A stretch of DNA of 43,348 nt from NCBI GenBank assembly GCA_028817795.1, contig JAPPOU010000090.1, positions 3,303 through 46,650 on the forward strand, read 5' to 3'. This DNA comes from Alphaproteobacteria bacterium (GTDB taxonomy: Bacteria > Pseudomonadota > Alphaproteobacteria > Micavibrionales > UBA2020). The position numbers were made by a program, and so were the translations under genes. Shown in pieces: positions 37,927-43,348 of this stretch (position 1 is its first letter; every line of letters starts with the position of its first letter). The notes beneath the pieces were generated by a model. That model searched no databases. It was not told the origin of the DNA and was given only the letters and a program-made list of their open reading frames with translations.

Positions 37927-39716
37927 CAATAAACCCTAGCCTTCGGCGGCACGGCTTCCACATCATTCGTCAGCGTGTTCAGATGTACGGGGCGATAGTC
38001 GATATTTGTATCGCCTTTTTCGTTCACGGTAATCACGGTGTGCTTCATCCATTCTTTGTCGTCACGATCCTTGTAATCTTCGCGGGCATGGGCGCCGCGT
38101 GATTCAAGGCGGTTTTCGGCAGAGACGATAGAGGCTTTGGCCTGATACATCAGGTTTTCCAGTTCCAGCGTTTCGACAAGGTCCGAGTTCCAGATCATCG
38201 AACGGTCGGTTGTTTGCAGGTCAGACAAGCCGCTCCAGCAGTCGGTGATTTTCTTGATGCCTTCTTGCATCACCGGGCCTTCACGGAAGACAGCGCAGTG
38301 TTCCTGCATCGCTTTTTGCATTTTCAGGCGGAGGTGCGCGGTACGTGTGCCGCCGGACGCGTGACGCAGTTTATCAAGACGCGCAATTGCGGCTTCGCCC
38401 GCATTGGCGGGCAGCGTTTTATGCGGTGCGCCTGCTTCGACGACCTCTGCCGCGCGGTGCGCGGCGGCCCTGCCAAAGACAACCAGATCCAAAAGCGAGT
38501 TCGAGCCAAGTCGGTTCGCGCCGTGCACCGAAACGCAGGCGGCTTCGCCCACGGCCATCAGGCCCGGTACAACACGGTCAGGGTCGTTCTTGGAGGGGTT
38601 AATCACCTCGGTCCGGTAATTGGTGGGAATACCACCCATGTTGTAATGCACGGTCGGCAAAACCGGAATGGGTCCTTTTGTCACATCGACATCGGCAAAG
38701 ATACGCGCCGTTTCAGCAATGCCGGGCAGGCGCTCCCTGATGATCGCAGGGTCAAGGTGTTCAAGGTGCAAGAAGATATGGTCGGCATCCTTGCCAACGC
38801 CACGCCCCTCGCGGATTTCCATGGTCATGGCGCGGGAAACAACATCGCGGGACGCAAGGTCTTTGGCGGACGGTGCATAGCGCTCCATGAAACGCTCGCC
38901 TTCGGAATTGGTGAGGTATCCGCCCTCGCCGCGCACGCCTTCGGTAATCAGGCAGCCTGCGCCGTAAACGCCGGTCGGGTGAAACTGGATAAATTCCATG
39001 TCCTGCAGGGGAAGGCCCGCACGCAACACCATCGCATTGCCATCGCCCGTACAGGTATGCGCAGAGGTGCAAGAGAAATAAGCGCGGCCATAACCGCCCG
39101 TTGCCAGCACAACCGTATGGGCGCGGAAACGGTGGATGGTGCCGTCTTCCAAATTCCATGCCATGACGCCCCGGCACACGCCCTCGTCATCCATGATGAG
39201 GTCGAGCGCGAAGTATTCAATAAAAAACTCGGCCTTATGCTTTAATGATTGCTGGTACAGCGTGTGCAAAATGGCATGGCCCGTGCGGTCGGCAGCAGCG
39301 CAGGTGCGGCGTGCCGTGCCCTTGCCGTATTCGGTTGTCATGCCGCCAAAGGCGCGTTGGTAAATTTTGCCCTCTGCCGTGCGGGAAAAAGGAACGCCGT
39401 AATGTTCCAGCTCGATAATCGCGGGAATGGCTTCCTTGCACATATATTCAATCGCATCCTGATCGCCCAGCCAGTCCGATCCCTTGACCGTATCGTACAT
39501 ATGCCAGCGCCAGTCATCCTCGCCTGCGTTGCCGAGCGCGGCGGAAATGCCGCCCTGTGCCGCGACAGTGTGCGAGCGTGTGGGGAAAACCTTGGTGATG
39601 CATGCGGTGCGCAGGTTCTTTTCCGCCATGCCGAACGTAGCCCGCAGCCCCGCGCCGCCTGCGCCGACAACGACGACGTCATATTCATGTTCAATGATGG
39701 GATAGGATTGTTGCAT
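37926..39716 (-). CDS. sdhA: Succinate dehydrogenase flavoprotein subunit
   Basis: [65 protein letters not shown]-terminal PPKARVY. Confidence 0.97.
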   Translation of the reverse strand: MQQSYPIIEHEYDVVVVGAGGAGLRATFGMAEKNLRTACITKVFPTRSHTVAAQGGISAALGNAGEDDWRWHMYDTVKGSDWLGDQDAIEYMCKEAIPAIIELEHYGVPFSRTAEGKIYQRAFGGMTTEYGKGTARRTCAAADRTGHAILHTLYQQSLKHKAEFFIEYFALDLIMDDEGVCRGVMAWNLEDGTIHRFRAHTVVLATGGYGRAYFSCTSAHTCTGDGNAMVLRAGLPLQDMEFIQFHPTGVYGAGCLITEGVRGEGGYLTNSEGERFMERYAPSAKDLASRDVVSRAMTMEIREGRGVGKDADHIFLHLEHLDPAIIRERLPGIAETARIFADVDVTKGPIPVLPTVHYNMGGIPTNYRTEVINPSKNDPDRVVPGLMAVGEAACVSVHGANRLGSNSLLDLVVFGRAAAHRAAEVVEAGAPHKTLPANAGEAAIARLDKLRHASGGTRTAHLRLKMQKAMQEHCAVFREGPVMQEGIKKITDCWSGLSDLQTTDRSMIWNSDLVETLELENLMYQAKASIVSAENRLESRGAHAREDYKDRDDKEWMKHTVITVNEKGDTNIDYRPVHLNTLTNDVEAVPPKARVY

Positions 39717-39728
39717 TGTTCTGGTTCC

Positions 39729-40154
39729 TTACATGAGAGGCGTTTGGCCAAAGAGGGCAAAGCTGATATAGATCACGGCATAAAGCGCGGTGATGCCAAG
39801 CGCGGCAAAGGCGATTTTGTTCAGCAGCAGCATGACGATTTTCAGGTTTTCGCCATGGACGTAATCTTCAATAATCACTTGCACACCCACGGCGGCATGG
39901 TAAAACCCGGCCAGAATGCCAAAGATCAGCGCCAGCGACATGATGGGGTTTGCCAGCGTCACGATCAGGTTCGGGTAATCGTGCACAGGCGGCAAAAAGA
40001 ACGGCGCATTCCAGATAAAGTAAATACACAGCGGTAAAAGCGCCACCGCCGAAACGCGCTGCCACCACCAGTGGCCGACGCCGTCGCGGGCCGAACCGCT
40101 GCCGCGCGCGCGGCCCAAAGGTGTGCGGATAGATGTATCGTTGTTGCCGGACAT
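39729..40154 (-). CDS. sdhD: Succinate dehydrogenase membrane anchor subunit
   Basis: Position between sdhC and sdhA; three TM segments; HAAVGVQVIIEDYVHGE. Confidence 0.9.
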   Translation of the reverse strand: MSGNNDTSIRTPLGRARGSGSARDGVGHWWWQRVSAVALLPLCIYFIWNAPFFLPPVHDYPNLIVTLANPIMSLALIFGILAGFYHAAVGVQVIIEDYVHGENLKIVMLLLNKIAFAALGITALYAVIYISFALFGQTPLM

Positions 40155-40173
40155 GAAGCAGCTCCCTTAAGAT

Positions 40174-40569
40174 TTAACCGTAATAGCCTTGCAGGCGGAA
40201 TATCCACAGTGCGGCGGAAATCGCCATGGAACCAAACACGATCAACCATCCTGTTGCATAGGCGCTTTTGATATTGACCCCGATCGCCATATCCCAGAAC
40301 AGGTGCCGTACGCCGTTCAACAGGTGATAGACCAGCGCCCACAGCCAGCCGAACAGTAAGAGCTGCCCTGTCTTTGATGCGAAAAACGTGTAAAACGTTT
40401 CATAGGCCCCGGCCCCCAGCATGACAGACCCCAGCCACCATGTTGCGGCCACTGCGCCAAGGGCAAGCCCGAAGCCTGTGATGCGGTGCATGATCGAGGT
40501 CATGGAGGTGAGCTGCGGGCGATACACCTGCAGGTGTGGCGAAAGCGGCCTGTTTGTCGTATTTTTCAT
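40174..40569 (-). CDS. sdhC: Succinate dehydrogenase cytochrome b556 subunit
   Basis: RPLSPHLQVYRPQLTSMTSIMHRITGFGLALG; YHLLNGVRHLFWDMAIG. Confidence 0.95.
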   Translation of the reverse strand: MKNTTNRPLSPHLQVYRPQLTSMTSIMHRITGFGLALGAVAATWWLGSVMLGAGAYETFYTFFASKTGQLLLFGWLWALVYHLLNGVRHLFWDMAIGVNIKSAYATGWLIVFGSMAISAALWIFRLQGYYG

Positions 40570-40664
40570 GTAAACCCCTTGGATATGCTGAAAGAATCAT
40601 AAAAGTATCTGACCGCTACGTCCAGAGGGATAACCTAATGAATTGCGCGACAAATGCGCCGCCC

Positions 40665-40693
40665 TTGACAGGCGATAAAATTATGTTTATTTT
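40665..40693 (+). promoter_or_regulatory. Promoter-like element upstream of an ANK gene (TTGACA-N17-TATTTT)
   Basis: Sequence match; about 38 nt upstream of the ATG. Confidence 0.45.
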
Positions 40694-40731
40694 CAACATC
40701 GTACCATAAAATACGCAGATGAAAATGCGGA

Positions 40732-41412
40732 ATGGCAAGACCTGAAAGAAACAAGAATGATGGCCAGCACGGCTCCGGTAAAGGGGGCTTGTGGCGTCCT
40801 GTTGAAAAAATTAAATCCCTCACACAGTCTTTTCACCAAACACGGTTGGATCAATCTTTGGTTGAACACGCCCGCAAAGGGCATGAGTGGCGGGTGGCGC
40901 GCTTACTGGATGCAGGCGCGAACCCGAATGCGCAAGGGGGAAAACCCTTGGAAGATGCCGCCCGTGGCGGTCATATCGAAGTTGTTGACGAATTATTGAG
41001 CCATGGCGCGAAAGCCGATGCCAATGGCGCGCGCGCCATGCTGATTGCCGTGAAGCACGGGCACCGCCCGGTGGCGCGGCGGTTGATACAGGCAGGCGCG
41101 GATGTGCATAGCGATAATGATGCTGCGATTGTGCTGGCCTCTGCCCTTCGGAATGTGCCGATGATGGAAATGCTGGTGCGCTGCGGCGCGAACGTGAATG
41201 CGCAATCGGGCATGCCCTTGCAAATCGCGGCGTCACGCGGCCATCCGCATGTGATCCGCCTGATGCTGGAAAACGGGGCCAAGTTGACGTCTGAGAATGA
41301 TCCTGCCTTCAAAATCGCGCAAAAGAATAATCGCAATTTATGTCTTGAGGTGATGCGGGCGCATATCGCGGCACAAAAGACAGTAAAGCCCCCCGCGCCG
41401 CCGGTGCCGTGA
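40732..41412 (+). CDS. Ankyrin repeat protein without the shared basic tail
   Basis: EHARKGHEWRVARLLDAGANPNAQGGKPLEDAARGGHIEVVDELLSHGAKADANG...; C-terminus KTVKPPAPPVP. Confidence 0.9.
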   Translation: MARPERNKNDGQHGSGKGGLWRPVEKIKSLTQSFHQTRLDQSLVEHARKGHEWRVARLLDAGANPNAQGGKPLEDAARGGHIEVVDELLSHGAKADANGARAMLIAVKHGHRPVARRLIQAGADVHSDNDAAIVLASALRNVPMMEMLVRCGANVNAQSGMPLQIAASRGHPHVIRLMLENGAKLTSENDPAFKIAQKNNRNLCLEVMRAHIAAQKTVKPPAPPVP

Positions 41413-41416
41413 GAGA

Positions 41417-42163
41417 CTATCGGGCATAGAAAACGTGAAAATAAAGATAAGAGCCGCCTGATAACCGAAGGCATCCGTTGTGTTGACCATCCATAATGCC
41501 GCCGAGATTGTCGCCGAGGTGGAAGTAGGGGTTGGTGGCGGGCGTATTTTTCCACAGGGCAGCACCACCGCTGTTGCCACTGTCAACGGGCGGTTCGCCG
41601 CCGGGGTTGGAGAGCCCCAGCCCCGTATTGATGGCGAGGCAAATTTCTCTGGTGACATAGTTTAGTCTTACAAGCATTTCCCGTTGGCTTGGCGTGCATG
41701 TGGGTTCCGAAACAGGAAGCTCATTGACGCAAATGTCGTTGGGAAATATCCAATCCGCGTAATCAAGGTTCGCGCTGAAGGATGAATCCAGCCATGCGGT
41801 GTCTGGGGGCGTATACGTCAGACCGCCGCCCGCAGGGTTAAAAACCTTGTCGCTATCGGGGCGCGGCACGGTATGCCCATAGCCCCCGCCATAGCCGGGG
41901 TCGGGCGCATCCAGAAAACTGATATTTTCAGGCGCGGTGCCCGATAAAATCATTCTTTGTACCGTTGATTGAATCATGGCGGCGTGCTGCGTGATTTGCG
42001 CGGCTTGCAACAGGACTTGCTCTTTGTCAACGCTGCCGCTGCCGCGTCCGGATTGCGTGACGGCGTAAGACAGCGCGGCAAAAAGCGCAACGGCAATCAG
42101 AACAAGGAACAGGACGTTGCCGTTTTGTTGATCTGGGTGCTTTGTTTTTTTCTGATATGCCAT
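41417..42163 (-). CDS. Hypothetical protein with pilin-like N-terminal hydrophobic segment
   Basis: QNGNVLFLVLIAVALFAALSYAVTQSGRGSG near the N-terminus; the rest Gly/Pro-rich, no family recognised. Confidence 0.65.
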   Translation of the reverse strand: MAYQKKTKHPDQQNGNVLFLVLIAVALFAALSYAVTQSGRGSGSVDKEQVLLQAAQITQHAAMIQSTVQRMILSGTAPENISFLDAPDPGYGGGYGHTVPRPDSDKVFNPAGGGLTYTPPDTAWLDSSFSANLDYADWIFPNDICVNELPVSEPTCTPSQREMLVRLNYVTREICLAINTGLGLSNPGGEPPVDSGNSGGAALWKNTPATNPYFHLGDNLGGIMDGQHNGCLRLSGGSYLYFHVFYAR

Positions 42164-42283
42164 GCGGCATTTTACCTTTTTGGCGCATATATCGCCAGTG
42201 GGAATAGGGCTGTTGAGTGTCGGTAGTCGATTAAGGACCGCTTAATTTTTTCTGCTATATTTCAGTGCCTTACACAAATTATA

Positions 42284-42312
42284 TTTACATATTAATTAAC
42301 TTCCTGTACACT
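42284..42312 (+). promoter_or_regulatory. Promoter-like element upstream of the 3'-truncated ANK gene (TTTACA-N17-TACACT)
   Basis: Sequence match only. Confidence 0.4.
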
Positions 42313-42323
42313 GCTTAGGAGCT

Positions 42324-43348
42324 ATGCGTATAGATTTTGGGGGATGTGTTTTGTCTGACACCGAAGATGATTTTAATGAAGCCGCAACGGCACGCCGGGA
42401 GATTTCTGAGGCTTTGTTGTCAGCCGTTTGTGGCGGTGCTGATGAGGAGAAATGCCTGCGTCTTTTAGAGAAGGGGGCGGACCCCAATTATTGCGATGAT
42501 TTTGGTAATGTCCTTTTAAGGTCTTCCATTATTTCTGGCAAAAACAAGGTGACGTTGGCGCTCTTGGAAAAGGGCGCTGACCCTAATTTGCTGCCGGAAG
42601 TGCAGGATCGCACAGCGCTGATGCAGGCGGCACGGCGCGGGGATGGGGAAATTGTAAAAGCACTGATTGAAAAAGGCGCGAAGCTCGACGTGCAGGATAG
42701 ATTGGGCTGGACGGCTTTGATAGGTGCGGAAGACTTTTGCAAGTTAGATGTTGTAAAAACGTTGCTGGAAGCTGGTGCGAACCCCGATGCTCAGGACTAT
42801 AACGGGATGACAGCACTGATGCGGGCCAGTGAAGCAGGGCGTGTTGAAAGCGTGAAGGCTTTGATTGCAGGTGGTGCGGATACGAAGATAGAAATGGAAT
42901 TGGAGAATGGAGAGCGGTGGTGCGCGCTTAGCCTGGCGATTGATGCCGGGCGCGTGGATTGCGTTCAGGTCTGGGTTGATATGGGGTTGGATATAGAATC
43001 GTGCGCTGGTGGAAGGCTGCCCTTATCCTTGGCTGTTATACGCGGCGATGCCGGTATTTTTTCGATCATTGTGGATAAGGTGCGTGATATTAATGCGCGT
43101 GACGAAGATGGTTGTACAGCGGTGTTTTCTGCAGCTTGGAGTGGGCATGATCTTATGATTGGGTGGTTGTCAGAAAAAGGGGCGGATGTTAATTTGGCCG
43201 ACAACGCGGGTGTTACGCCATTAATGGCCGCTGCTGAAGCGGGAAATAGAAACGCTGTGACTACTCTTTTGGCGTTGGAAGCTGACGTCGACAGAAAAGA
43301 TCACAAAGGGCGCACGGCGCGCGACTATGCCTCAGATAAGCCTGAGAT
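42324..43348 (+). CDS. Ankyrin repeat protein, 3' end outside the window
   Basis: Open frame MRIDFGGCVLSDTEDDF...EEKCLRLLEKGADPNYCDDFGN... to the edge; ANK units NKVTLALLEKGADPNLLPEVQDRTALMQAARRGDGEIVKALIEKGAKLD; TTG at 42351 is an alternative start; not in the ORF track because it is truncated. Confidence 0.88.
   Translation, partial: MRIDFGGCVLSDTEDDFNEAATARREISEALLSAVCGGADEEKCLRLLEKGADPNYCDDFGNVLLRSSIISGKNKVTLALLEKGADPNLLPEVQDRTALMQAARRGDGEIVKALIEKGAKLDVQDRLGWTALIGAEDFCKLDVVKTLLEAGANPDAQDYNGMTALMRASEAGRVESVKALIAGGADTKIEMELENGERWCALSLAIDAGRVDCVQVWVDMGLDIESCAGGRLPLSLAVIRGDAGIFSIIVDKVRDINARDEDGCTAVFSAAWSGHDLMIGWLSEKGADVNLADNAGVTPLMAAAEAGNRNAVTTLLALEADVDRKDHKGRTARDYASDKPE

Noticed and set aside
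38214-39245. 343-aa plus-strand ORF
   Set aside because: Fully antisense to sdhA, which has clear family motifs; shadow ORF.
1-43348. tRNA, rRNA, CRISPR arrays, transposases, integrases, phage genes
   Set aside because: Looked for on both strands and not recognised; the accessory character rests on ankyrin expansion only.

Overview
The window looks like an alphaproteobacterial chromosome segment. This is inferred from gene content and order: rpoZ-rsh-DUF2062-acpS-lepB-rnc-era, sdhC-sdhD-sdhA, addB-addA, ispA and xseB. Housekeeping blocks are interspersed with twelve ankyrin-repeat (ANK) genes. Three form a plus-strand cassette (874-3106) and four a minus-strand cassette (15541-18117), with stop/start overlaps of 1-4 nt. 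Five are singletons, the last one cut by the window end. The most interesting signal is that nine of the eleven complete ANK proteins end in the same short basic tail, roughly F[RK]xAAxxGTx[RK]xRxIxR followed by a Pro/Gly/Lys-rich end. Most also begin with a conserved first-repeat cap, xCLxLIxxGAD. This points to a locally amplified ANK family with a shared C-terminal signal of unknown function (export, docking or processing). Other points of note: an ECF sigma / anti-sigma / periplasmic sensor operon divergent from a secreted tandem-repeat protein; an S1C-like protease coupled to an FHA membrane protein; an sdh operon where a small membrane protein sits in the usual sdhB position; a 31-bp imperfect palindrome upstream of rsh; and inverted repeats at ANK promoters. 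No tRNA, rRNA, CRISPR array or transposon was recognised. All calls come from reading the sequence and recalling family motifs; no search was run.
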